A stretch of DNA of 64,000 nt. It comes from a virus. A program made the position numbers and the translations under genes. The notes under the pieces were generated by a model, which saw only the letters and a program-made list of their open reading frames with translations, made no database searches and was not told the origin of the DNA. This document shows, piece after piece, positions 27,637 to 36,757 of the stretch (position 1 is the stretch's first letter; each line of letters begins with the position of its first letter). The stretch lies in the IMG/VR virus record IMGVR_UViG_3300037189_018453, positions 1 to 64,000 of that record. One strand, given 5' to 3'.

Positions 27637-30153
27637 ATGAGTAATGAATGGTATACAATACTTGGTCCCGAAGATTGGGACGGCGTCCAAATCAACACAG
27701 GTAACAAAAAGGTTGACGGTAAATACTTTAATATTTTAGGAGATAAAAACGTACAACTGTCTGCTAGCGGTATTATGTGGTTAGTTGGTGGTTCTGGCAT
27801 TCGACTAATTAGTGCGGGTCCAGTGGATATTAGTGGTGTTCGTGCTCATGATGCGCATGCTATTCGTTATCATAGAATAGATTATAGTGGAAACGTAGTT
27901 CCTTTATATTCAGGTCCTAATGGAGCTATTGCATATAAAGTTGATGATGAAAATATAGCTGGTATACCAGGAAATTTATTAACATATGATACTAGTATTA
28001 ATAAATTAACTATGCCTTCTCAGCCCTTCGGAGCATTAGGAATACCATCAGGAGACTCTAAGGCTTTGTCTGTTTTTACTCCATTACAGTTCATTCCCGC
28101 AACAGTATTCGGATCAGGAGAGTCCGCAATAACTATTCCTGCAAAAGTAGAAGTAGACAGTACTGCTATTTTTAAGCAAAAAATACAAATATATCCTAAT
28201 TTAGCAGGTTATAAAGATAGTATCCTAACACATATGGGCAAAGATGAGCCCGCAGAATGGAGACCAGCCCCATATCTTAAAGCTGACGGAGTATTGTGGA
28301 ATAGGTATCCTAAGAGACCAGTAAAATTTGATCAAGATAATAACACTATGATATTTTATCTAAATAAACCTGACTGGTCTCAAGATTGGGTGGATGCCCC
28401 AACGATTGAAAAATTAGATATTGAATTGGGCGATGGTAAAGATACAATTGAAATCTTAAGAGATGACGACAGACGTATTGGATATGTCAAGTTTGCCGTA
28501 CAAATTAGATATATTGCAGATGATACCGACCCAGATATTACCACTCCTATAAAGTTTTTGTATGAATCAGTACAATTTAAAGATCCTTATGATCCATTAG
28601 GACCTCTCCAAGAGGGTCTGGCCGTTAAACTATGTCCTACGAATCCTATTAATGCAACATGGTCCGGAAGTAATAATACCGGATCTCCTATCGGTTTTGG
28701 TAATGGTTATGCTTGGTCAGTCAATCGCGGAGCATATTTAGATATGCAGCTTGGTAAAGACGCTAAATATAGATTTAATTGTGTGAATCCAAATGATCCT
28801 GCAACAGTTCCTGCTAATCCAGAAGAAAGTCCAGTATTTACATTTAAGCCTAGTACTATGAATACTATTAGTATTAGACCAAATGTTAATACATCATTTA
28901 ATAAATTAGGTGAAAATATTGATTTTATTATATACGGAGAAACCAAAACTCCATTTAATAATTATGATAGTATTTTTGATCTTGATGAAACCAATACTCC
29001 TTCCGGACTTATTCCTGCTTTGAGGATTCATGCTAATACTCCTAATGCTGTGAGTGGTTCTATTGCTTCTGGTGTTATATTTAGCAAGTATATCGATAGA
29101 TCCAGAGTTACTCCTACAGGATGGGGTTTCGACACTAATGCTAAAATAACTATTAATACTAATAATCCATATATTATTGATTCTATACCATCGGGCACTG
29201 GTGTTGTTGGTACGGGATATATAAGCCATTATGCAGATGTGACTATCAATTCTGTATTATATAGTAAAGGTATTATTGCTGATGCTATGTATTTGAGACC
29301 TAAGCCATTAGACAATAATCAGGGAGAATATATTGCTAATGCCTTATTAACATTAGACAGATCGGGCAAAATTGTTTCAAGAATACCAAAAACAAATGCT
29401 ACTGTATCGGGTAAGCCCACGAACGTTCGACTAGATCCGGGTCATCAAAACGGCATAGGCAACGGAGAAGCTTCTATAGTCTGGTCAGCCCCAACATCAG
29501 ATGGTGGAGAAAAAGTTATAGCATATCTAATACAGTTTTCTATAAATAACGGAGAGTCTTGGACAGACATACCTAATAACCTATATGGCGTATATTCAGC
29601 CTCCCCAACTACGCTATCTGCAACAATTACAGGCTTATCGCCACTAGTAGAATATAGATTCAGAATTGCCGCACAAAATACGGTTGGTGTTGGCAATTAT
29701 TCTGATCCTTCTAGTGTAATCATTGTAGGAAGTTCTGTTCCTAAAGCTCCGCCGAACTTTTTGGCTAGTAGGGCGTTCGATGAAACAGAATTTTCTAATA
29801 TCCAACTAACATGGCAACAGCCACAAGCAGGATCAGACGGAATTATACTAGGATATACTATAGAGGAATCAATTGATAACGGAAATACTTGGTACTGGTA
29901 TAATGAACCAAACGCCCTAATCACAGAAGTTGGAGAATTGATAACTGGATCAGTTTCTACTTTAGATTATTATTATAGAGTATCTGCATGGAATAATAAT
30001 GGTCAAGGAGCATTTGCTTATCTAAAATCATCTAGTAATATTATTATAGAAGTTGATCCAGAAGAAGAGAAAAAAGAAGAAGATAAACGTAATGACGTAT
30101 TAAGCAATTGGGACTTTGGATCAGTACTATTCACAGGAGTATGTCAATTATGA
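27637..30153 (+). CDS. Tail fibre protein with two C-terminal fibronectin type III domains
   Basis: 838 aa. The N-terminal part begins with beta-rich fibre-like sequence (SASGIMWLVGGSGIRLIS). Near residues 408-440 it shares with the preceding protein the block SIRP..NT.FN....IDF..YG. Two fibronectin-III domains follow at about 593-690 and 702-805; the first shows ATITGLSPLVEYRFRIAAQN and the second YYYRVSAWNNNGQG. The last 30 residues are charged and end in CQL. Such domains commonly decorate phage tail tips and may bind carbohydrate weakly. An AGGAAA ribosome site lies before the start. Confidence 0.72.
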   Translation: MSNEWYTILGPEDWDGVQINTGNKKVDGKYFNILGDKNVQLSASGIMWLVGGSGIRLISAGPVDISGVRAHDAHAIRYHRIDYSGNVVPLYSGPNGAIAYKVDDENIAGIPGNLLTYDTSINKLTMPSQPFGALGIPSGDSKALSVFTPLQFIPATVFGSGESAITIPAKVEVDSTAIFKQKIQIYPNLAGYKDSILTHMGKDEPAEWRPAPYLKADGVLWNRYPKRPVKFDQDNNTMIFYLNKPDWSQDWVDAPTIEKLDIELGDGKDTIEILRDDDRRIGYVKFAVQIRYIADDTDPDITTPIKFLYESVQFKDPYDPLGPLQEGLAVKLCPTNPINATWSGSNNTGSPIGFGNGYAWSVNRGAYLDMQLGKDAKYRFNCVNPNDPATVPANPEESPVFTFKPSTMNTISIRPNVNTSFNKLGENIDFIIYGETKTPFNNYDSIFDLDETNTPSGLIPALRIHANTPNAVSGSIASGVIFSKYIDRSRVTPTGWGFDTNAKITINTNNPYIIDSIPSGTGVVGTGYISHYADVTINSVLYSKGIIADAMYLRPKPLDNNQGEYIANALLTLDRSGKIVSRIPKTNATVSGKPTNVRLDPGHQNGIGNGEASIVWSAPTSDGGEKVIAYLIQFSINNGESWTDIPNNLYGVYSASPTTLSATITGLSPLVEYRFRIAAQNTVGVGNYSDPSSVIIVGSSVPKAPPNFLASRAFDETEFSNIQLTWQQPQAGSDGIILGYTIEESIDNGNTWYWYNEPNALITEVGELITGSVSTLDYYYRVSAWNNNGQGAFAYLKSSSNIIIEVDPEEEKKEEDKRNDVLSNWDFGSVLFTGVCQL

Positions 30154-30725
30154 AGCTACTATTAAAAAGAGATTCTACAGGAACCGGATTCCCTAGTCCT
30201 GATCAATTAGAGGTTGGAGAATTGATTATGAATAGCGTAACTGGTAAATTATATACTAAAATTACAGACGGATCTATTATAGAATTTATCGGTCAAAAAA
30301 TTTGTTTTGATCCTTTGCCTACTATAGATTTATATTATGAGAATACTCTTATTTCTAACGATAATATTAATAATTTTTGTTGTTCTGGTGGAATTCTAGT
30401 ATTTGTGGTATCTCCTTTAAAAGTTGATCCTCATGAATACTCCTTTGAATTAACAGAATTAACAAATAATTCGAATCCTTCTGATATTAGTGTTCAAATC
30501 CCAACATACGCTGATTATTCTATGACTATACCTCCGAATACTAATGGAGGCAATATCTCTCCTCAGACTAGAACAGTGCGTAAAGCAACCGTTCCTATTA
30601 ATTTAAGCATAAATAATAATCAAAATGATATCAGTATTTTTAAGTTTGCGGTGTCTTCTAAAACCGATAATAAAAGATTATTAGAAAAAATTATTATCTT
30701 AAAATGCTTGTCTACTAATGTATAA
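30150..30725 (+). CDS. Small tail-fibre-like protein
   Basis: 191 aa from the ATG at 30150, which overlaps the preceding TGA; AGGAG lies about 10 nt upstream, which supports this over in-frame ATGs at 30108 and 30141. The N-terminus (LEVGELIMNSVTGKLYTKITD) matches the short motif that opens many phage fibre proteins. The rest is Ser/Asn/Pro-rich and beta. Two adjacent cysteines occur in the middle. Probably a tail-tip or fibre component; partner unknown. Confidence 0.6.
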   Translation: MKLLLKRDSTGTGFPSPDQLEVGELIMNSVTGKLYTKITDGSIIEFIGQKICFDPLPTIDLYYENTLISNDNINNFCCSGGILVFVVSPLKVDPHEYSFELTELTNNSNPSDISVQIPTYADYSMTIPPNTNGGNISPQTRTVRKATVPINLSINNNQNDISIFKFAVSSKTDNKRLLEKIIILKCLSTNV

Positions 30726-30740
30726 TGAAAAGATAAATTT

Positions 30741-31649
30741 ATGATAAAAACTATTACGTATAGCTTAGAAGAAGGAGAAAAAGGGTTTATTTTGCCCTTT
30801 ACTCTTCCGTCAGGAAACAGCATAGCTTCCAAAGATCAATATATATTAACTTTTGATGCTCCTGTATCTTTACCCACAGACCCTCCTGCTACTGTTTCAT
30901 TTGAACCTTCTAATGGTTCCTATGTTGTTTTTGGTAGACAGAATTTAGCCCCAAAAGCTTTTGTTAAAATAAGATCCCTGCACCGAGCCGAGACTAAAAC
31001 ATTAATTAGATTAACTATAAAAGATGTATTAAATACTATTCTATATCGTGATTATATAATGATTGTTTGTGTGCCTCAGTCGATTACAGAATTATCAGCT
31101 ACTTTATTGCCTAATAATAGTCCTAATAGTATTGGTCCAAAAGGAGGCTCAATTGTTAGATTAAATACTGTTACTAATGGTAATCTATCAGGAAATACTT
31201 CTCAACTAGATGTTGGTATGACAGTTAAAGGTCCTGGTATACCAATAAACGATAATTATTATATTGTCACTATTGTTAATGCTACAGACGTTGAGCTAAA
31301 TAAAGCTATTATAATTTCTACTAATATTAGTAGTACGGGCACATTTCAGTTTATTAGACAAACAGGATGTGTTGATCCAAATACACTATTGAAACGATCT
31401 GTGATATCTTCTTATCTGGTATTAGACCAATCTAATAATTGGACATATATAGCTAACAATAAATTAATTACTAGATTTGTACCTTTTGATATTGACCAAA
31501 ATTCAGATACTGTTATATTATTGCCAATTAAAAATTCTTCATTATTATTGTCTTATAATGACCCTATACCTGTTCCAGATGTGAGTATTATTAAGTTGGG
31601 CGGAAGAGTAATGCGGGACTCTGTGTGTGCTTCTCAAGCAATATCGTAA
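30741..31649 (+). CDS. Fibre-region virion protein
   Basis: 302 aa, beta-rich. Residues about 150-205 carry a fibre/collar-type motif (LDVGMTVKGPGIPINDNYYI) seen in phage adhesion proteins. The N-terminal 100 residues resemble an immunoglobulin-like sandwich by spacing only. The C-terminal end has two Cys. The gene is 15 nt downstream of the small fibre gene and shares its strand and composition. The specific role is not known. Confidence 0.5.
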   Translation: MIKTITYSLEEGEKGFILPFTLPSGNSIASKDQYILTFDAPVSLPTDPPATVSFEPSNGSYVVFGRQNLAPKAFVKIRSLHRAETKTLIRLTIKDVLNTILYRDYIMIVCVPQSITELSATLLPNNSPNSIGPKGGSIVRLNTVTNGNLSGNTSQLDVGMTVKGPGIPINDNYYIVTIVNATDVELNKAIIISTNISSTGTFQFIRQTGCVDPNTLLKRSVISSYLVLDQSNNWTYIANNKLITRFVPFDIDQNSDTVILLPIKNSSLLLSYNDPIPVPDVSIIKLGGRVMRDSVCASQAIS

Positions 31650-31654
31650 TAAAG

Positions 31655-31676
31655 ACCATTGGTTAGATCTAATGGT
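31655..31676 (+). other. Short inverted repeat in the 31650-31725 gap
   Basis: ACCATT (31655-31660) and AATGGT (31671-31676) can pair across a 10-nt loop that itself contains the palindrome TTAGATCTAA. No U-tract follows, so it is not a convincing terminator. It lies in the 76-nt gap before the repeat-protein genes and might be an mRNA hairpin or chance. Confidence 0.25.
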
Positions 31677-31725
31677 GTAATTAGTAATATAAATTCAATT
31701 ATAAGGGAGCTGTAATCAGTTTTTT

Positions 31726-32925
31726 ATGATTATAAATAGCCAATTTTTTATCACATACTATACTGGCAAAGAGCCATTAAAACTAAAAGAAGTTCCCGCT
31801 TCTCTACAACCAGGATCTACTCAGAGAGTAGAATATGATCGCTTTATTCAGTCTGTCGATACTATATATGGTAGTCAAAAATTAGATGGCACGATACCTA
31901 AATTTTGGACACAAAGAACACAAATTGTTGATGCTTTAGGAAATGCTCAGTACTACTATACTCCTCATCCAGATTCTGATTTAACACAACTAGATTCAAA
32001 ATCAGCATATTACTTTATTGTTAGAGAAGACAGCGCTATTCCATTACGTATTCCTGCTATAGGAGGATTATTATTAGGATTTACTGATGCCAGAGTATTA
32101 CCTGTGGTTATTCCTAGTAGTGTTATAGGCACAGGATTAACTACTCAGTATAAATATACTTTTGCTCCTAAAATTGAAAATCTTCAGCCCTATGAAGAAT
32201 ATAAATATGAATTTAAAACAGTGTCTTCTAACTGGCCGGTCAGTATCAATAATATATCTGGAATAATTAAACCAGCATCATCTACTACCATATTAGATGC
32301 GTCGATAGGATTTTGTCCTACCACTGGTAATTGCGATACTAATATTCTTCCATATAAACTTCCTCCAGTATGTTCTTTGTCTAGTTCTAATGATAAGTCT
32401 ATTACTATGCAATTATCTATTTCTCCGTCTTCATATGAAGGCCCAGAAGTGCTAAGTAATCAGTTTACGATAGAATGCAAAGATTGTTTACCAAGAGCTT
32501 CTGTTTCTATTGCAGGACCAGAAATTACAGAAATAAGAGAATCAGAAGACGATAATGCCGACTTACCCAACTATCCATTCTCACTAAGCTTTACTAACTT
32601 GGAGATTGAAAAAACATATAACTACAATATTAATGTAGTAAAAGCAGATTGGCCCGTAGTTTTTGCTGCTCCCACTAGTGGAACTATTAAGCTGAGATCT
32701 TCTACTGATATTCCATTTATTGGAGGTAAGATAGTTTTTTGTCCTACTACAGGACTATGTCCACCAAATCAAAATGGGGTGCCTAACTATTCTGTACCTA
32801 ATTATCCTAAGTTCTTAACAGGTTCCGCCATTTATAGCGTTATATTGCAGGCATCATTAACTAAAATTGATTGTAATTCAGAAACCATTTATAGTAAACC
32901 CATAAACATTCGTTATATCAACTAA
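31726..32925 (+). CDS. Repeat-containing fibre/adhesin protein A (two Cys-bearing repeats)
   Basis: 399 aa. Residues 1-135 are a separate N-terminal domain. Two repeats follow, anchored by NWPV at about 169 and DWPV at about 308, each with a later CPTTG.C element; the first ends in CKDCLP. The repeat period is about 139 residues. The layout suggests a beta-sandwich module with a small Cys cluster for metal or disulfide. An AAGGGAG site lies 16 nt before the ATG, a long spacing, but no better in-frame start is visible. Confidence 0.55.
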   Translation: MIINSQFFITYYTGKEPLKLKEVPASLQPGSTQRVEYDRFIQSVDTIYGSQKLDGTIPKFWTQRTQIVDALGNAQYYYTPHPDSDLTQLDSKSAYYFIVREDSAIPLRIPAIGGLLLGFTDARVLPVVIPSSVIGTGLTTQYKYTFAPKIENLQPYEEYKYEFKTVSSNWPVSINNISGIIKPASSTTILDASIGFCPTTGNCDTNILPYKLPPVCSLSSSNDKSITMQLSISPSSYEGPEVLSNQFTIECKDCLPRASVSIAGPEITEIRESEDDNADLPNYPFSLSFTNLEIEKTYNYNINVVKADWPVVFAAPTSGTIKLRSSTDIPFIGGKIVFCPTTGLCPPNQNGVPNYSVPNYPKFLTGSAIYSVILQASLTKIDCNSETIYSKPINIRYIN

Positions 32926-32936
32926 TTAGGAATAAT

Positions 32937-34286
32937 ATGAAACCATCAGGCGTTAAACTAGAATACAAAGGCCTCATTAGAAAACTAGACTATCAGTATC
33001 AAATAGAAAGCCTAGGAGGCAATTGGCCTATTGTAGTTGTGCCGTCATCGGGAGTATTTGTAGCATCTTCGAAAACGGGAGTAATAGACGCTCAAGTTCT
33101 GTTTTGTTCTGATGCTTCGGTTTGTTCTGACTCTAATACCGATGTTATGGACTATAATATTAATTATAGTTCTATGATCAATAATAATAATTTATTCACT
33201 ATACTCAGAGCTAAAATTTTTGAAAAAGGCACTAATGGATCTGATGCTGTTTTTTCTAAAGAAAAATTAGTGGAGTGTCAGGAATGTATAAGTCAGCCTA
33301 TTGTAAATATTCCAACATTCTTATCTCTGAATAAAATTAATGATGATGATAATGATATTACTACTAGTGAATTTGATATTAGAATTTCAAATTTAAAATC
33401 CAATGAATGGAGAAATATCAAATACAACTATACGATTACTAACGAGTACAGCAATTGGCCGGTATCGGTTTTTCCTGTAAGCGGAACTATCATTGCTAAT
33501 ACAGACACTATAAGCATACCAACTAAGATTAAATTTTCTAAAAATGTTATTGGCGATTTGCCATATACAGAGATTGATGGAGGAAACTCTTCGTCTTTTA
33601 GCATATTAACTCCAACCGGAGTAACATCTGAATTTACTTTTATAAATAGTGATGAGTCAAAAGATATGATGGCAATACTACGAGTGTCCGTTGAATCGTA
33701 TGCTTCTTTTGAACCAGTTTATCACAGTAATCCCATGATAGTTAGATGTGACAACTGTATTGTTGACCCATACCTTACACTAACAGCTATTGCTTCAAAT
33801 AATTCTTTTGATCGTGAAGCAGAAGAACTAACACCTTTTATAGTTAAATTAAAAAACTTGCCAACTAATATAGAATGTACATATGAATTACGAGCATTGA
33901 GATCTGATTGGCCATTTATTGTTATACCAGATACACAAAATATAACATATATACCAGAATTGATAATGAGTTCTGGTGAAACACTTTCTGTAGCAAACAA
34001 CAGTATTGAGTACCGTCAACAAGGATCTACACAATCACGTACTGTAACGGCCGTGATGAACGGAATGTTTTGCAAACATTCTAGTATGTGCCCTCCTAGT
34101 GGTCAAAAAGGTGTACTTCCATATGTACTAGATAATAGTTTATATAAATTTGACCAATATAAACCATCTATAGTATTGCAAGCGGTGGCCAAAATTGTCG
34201 GTTCAGATAATGAGTATTTATCTAATCTGGTAACATTAACATGTACAGATTGTGTTGGGTCCTATAGTCCTGTTATTATAAAATAA
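32937..34286 (+). CDS. Repeat-containing fibre/adhesin protein B (three repeats)
   Basis: 449 aa built from three repeats anchored at NWPI (about 29), NWPV (about 173) and DWPF (about 324), spaced 144-151 residues. The Cys pairs closing the repeats are CQEC, CDNC and CTDC. The second repeat has lost the FC...C element present in the others. There is almost no separate N-terminal domain, so the chain looks like a direct continuation of protein A. An AGGAAT ribosome site precedes the start by about 4 nt. Confidence 0.55.
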   Translation: MKPSGVKLEYKGLIRKLDYQYQIESLGGNWPIVVVPSSGVFVASSKTGVIDAQVLFCSDASVCSDSNTDVMDYNINYSSMINNNNLFTILRAKIFEKGTNGSDAVFSKEKLVECQECISQPIVNIPTFLSLNKINDDDNDITTSEFDIRISNLKSNEWRNIKYNYTITNEYSNWPVSVFPVSGTIIANTDTISIPTKIKFSKNVIGDLPYTEIDGGNSSSFSILTPTGVTSEFTFINSDESKDMMAILRVSVESYASFEPVYHSNPMIVRCDNCIVDPYLTLTAIASNNSFDREAEELTPFIVKLKNLPTNIECTYELRALRSDWPFIVIPDTQNITYIPELIMSSGETLSVANNSIEYRQQGSTQSRTVTAVMNGMFCKHSSMCPPSGQKGVLPYVLDNSLYKFDQYKPSIVLQAVAKIVGSDNEYLSNLVTLTCTDCVGSYSPVIIK

Positions 34287-34320
34287 TATTTCCTCTCAAA
34301 CTACAATCAGAGAAACTAAT

Positions 34321-36621
34321 ATGTCAAACGTGAAACCTATCGATATTAAAGTTAGTGGACTTAAGCCATACGAGCAATATTCTTTTTCTTTTACCAATAA
34401 AGGAGGCAATTGGCCCATTAGGGTTTCGCCATTATCAGGAGAGTTTTTTGCAACAAATAAGGACGCTATTTATAGCATTAAAACATTTGCTTATTTTTGT
34501 CCCACAACAGGATATTGTCCTCCAACAGATCCAACAGTATTTTTTAACATGCCTAATACAGATATGTCTATTCCTGGTTTAGATATAGGTCCAGAAAGTC
34601 TGTATTCTGTAATGGGACTATCTGTTGTAGAAAAATCCACAGGGAAAATAGCTTTTACATACCCTTGTGAAGTAGAGTGTGAAGATTGTTTACCTAAACT
34701 AGGAGTAGAGTCTATAAATGTGGTTATGGATGATGCTTCTGGCAATAATACAAATATATCAACAAAAATATCCGGATTAATTCCTAATCAATTGTATAGA
34801 TACTCCATCACTGGATTGGACGCCAATTGGCCTGTTAAAGTATTACCAATATCTGGATATATTCAAACACCACAGGATAATTATAGTATTAATGCTATAG
34901 TTTCTTTTTGTCCATCAGTTGACGGATGTTCAGAAAGCACAGCTTTACCTTATAACTCTTTAGAAAACTGTGCCAATGCCGAAGAATTATATTCTATTTT
35001 ACAAGTTAGTGTTTCTCCGGTAGGAGATAAAGTATACCAAACAGCTACAAAGAGCAATATTTCTTTAGTATGCCGTGGTTGTATAAAGAAGCCTTCTGCT
35101 ACCATTCCTTCTATGTTGGAGTTAAATGATTCTAATAAAATATCTTTTAACACAGAATTAAAAGATTTGGTTACAGGAGCATCTTATCAATATGTTTTTA
35201 GTAGCATAGATTCTAATTGGCCCGTTAGTATTTATCCTATAAGCGGTATAGTTTCTTCAGCCATGACTAATGTTAATATTCCCACTAAACTAATGTTCTG
35301 CAGAACTACGGGAGTATGTTCGTCTGATGATACTCTAAGATATACGTTAGACAATCAATGCTTGGACAAGTTAGCAAGAACCAAATTATTAGTTACTCAA
35401 TTAGATTGTGATAATCCGGTATCTTTTACAAGTAATGAGCTAATGGCTGTGTGCAATGATTGTATTCCAAAAGTACAAGTGTCACTACCATCTTCATCTA
35501 CTTTAGATAGAAATTCTAAAAACACAAGCAACTTCATTGCTAATCTTTCTAATTTAGATCCAGGAAAAAGCTATAAATATAGTTTTAAAGGCATAGATGC
35601 CAATTGGCCAGCAACTATATATCCTGTTAGCGGATCATTTCTGGCCCAAGGATCTACTGCTCAAATTCCTGTGTCTTTAACATTTTGCTCGTCTACTGGA
35701 CTATGCCCCAGAACAGATGACAGAGTTTTAGTCAATAGTTTAGACGAATCATGTTATGCTGCTATTGTTGACAGCGATAAGCATACTAGATTTAAACTAG
35801 AAGTTCGACAAGATGATTGTAACACTGCTGTTTATAGCAGTAATGACATGATGGTTATGTGTATTGATTGCTTATCCAAGATTGTTATAGACCATGGTTC
35901 TTTAGGAGAAACACTATCTGGTCCTGGAAATAATAATTATCAGGTCAATACCACTGTGAGCAATCTAAATCCTGGACAAAGATATACATATACTATTAAT
36001 GGACTAGACGGCAATTGGCCTATGGTTGTATCTAAACAATCTGGAGAATTTTTAGCAGTATCTTCTAATAAATTGGTACAGACAGATTTGAGCTTCTGTT
36101 TTCCTAGCGGGTCTTGTGCTATAGATAACCGAGATGTTTACTCTAATTATAGAAGCAATAGTGTATATAAGAATTCAAATAAAAAATTCTTTAATTTTAA
36201 TATGTCTATTCGTCCTAAGAGTTGTGATGTTGCTCCAGTAATTAGCGAAGATTTTTCCGTGGTTTGCAACAATTGTTTGCCTGATACCAATTTGTCCGTA
36301 GCTATTTCGGGTGCCCCAATACTCACCTTGCCATTGAATTGTTGTTCTGGTACACGATTAATTGCTGCTAATATCACAGGCGCTGTTCCTGGTGAATCTC
36401 ATACCTATAACTGGATTTCTGGATCAGAAAACATTATTTTATCTCCTAGTAGCGGAACCTTGCTTTTAAATAAAAACGGAGTGGGTTCTATAATGGCATT
36501 AATGTCTACTAATTTGACTAATAGAGAACAAGCTATTTTAGAGTGCAGAGTTAGAAATACTGTTTCTAATTCTCAGGCTAATAGTTTTGTGGTGGTTAGA
36601 TGTGGACCAGAATGTAATTAA
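34321..36621 (+). CDS. Repeat-containing fibre/adhesin protein C (five repeats plus a related end domain)
   Basis: 766 aa. Five repeats have NWP anchors at about residues 30, 169, 299, 428 and 565, a period of 129-139. Each contains an FC....C element and ends in a C..C pair (CEDC, CRGC, CNDC, CIDC, CNNC). A last domain without NWP (about 660-766) keeps the SPSSGTL strand and ends CGPEC. The regular unit suggests a rod of immunoglobulin-like modules. No enzyme motif is present. It probably forms a stalk or adhesin at the tail tip with proteins A and B. Confidence 0.6.
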   Translation: MSNVKPIDIKVSGLKPYEQYSFSFTNKGGNWPIRVSPLSGEFFATNKDAIYSIKTFAYFCPTTGYCPPTDPTVFFNMPNTDMSIPGLDIGPESLYSVMGLSVVEKSTGKIAFTYPCEVECEDCLPKLGVESINVVMDDASGNNTNISTKISGLIPNQLYRYSITGLDANWPVKVLPISGYIQTPQDNYSINAIVSFCPSVDGCSESTALPYNSLENCANAEELYSILQVSVSPVGDKVYQTATKSNISLVCRGCIKKPSATIPSMLELNDSNKISFNTELKDLVTGASYQYVFSSIDSNWPVSIYPISGIVSSAMTNVNIPTKLMFCRTTGVCSSDDTLRYTLDNQCLDKLARTKLLVTQLDCDNPVSFTSNELMAVCNDCIPKVQVSLPSSSTLDRNSKNTSNFIANLSNLDPGKSYKYSFKGIDANWPATIYPVSGSFLAQGSTAQIPVSLTFCSSTGLCPRTDDRVLVNSLDESCYAAIVDSDKHTRFKLEVRQDDCNTAVYSSNDMMVMCIDCLSKIVIDHGSLGETLSGPGNNNYQVNTTVSNLNPGQRYTYTINGLDGNWPMVVSKQSGEFLAVSSNKLVQTDLSFCFPSGSCAIDNRDVYSNYRSNSVYKNSNKKFFNFNMSIRPKSCDVAPVISEDFSVVCNNCLPDTNLSVAISGAPILTLPLNCCSGTRLIAANITGAVPGESHTYNWISGSENIILSPSSGTLLLNKNGVGSIMALMSTNLTNREQAILECRVRNTVSNSQANSFVVVRCGPECN

Positions 36622-36652
36622 TTTAAGGAAATAAACTTAGAGGATGTTTATA

Positions 36653-36757
36653 ATGTTATCTAGTTCAGGACTCGGTATTATTCGCTTTGACAATATTGTT
36701 TATAGCACAACTACAGCTTATAGACATATTGGAATAAGGAGCATTTATGTCTTATAA
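36653..36757 (+). CDS. Possible 34-residue protein in the 36622-36746 gap
   Basis: An ATG-started frame of 34 residues (MLSSSGLGIIRFDN...) follows a GAGGAT ribosome-like site and ends 8 nt inside the next gene. Its composition is not obviously random, but it is too short to test by eye. The rest of the 125-nt gap holds only the AAGGAG ribosome site of the following gene. Treat as tentative. Confidence 0.3.
   Translation: MLSSSGLGIIRFDNIVYSTTTAYRHIGIRSIYVL

Noticed and set aside
31731-31738. Second exact TATAAATA box
   Set aside because: It lies inside the first codons of the gene starting at 31726, so a transcript from it would lack that start codon. In AT-rich sequence this is probably chance.
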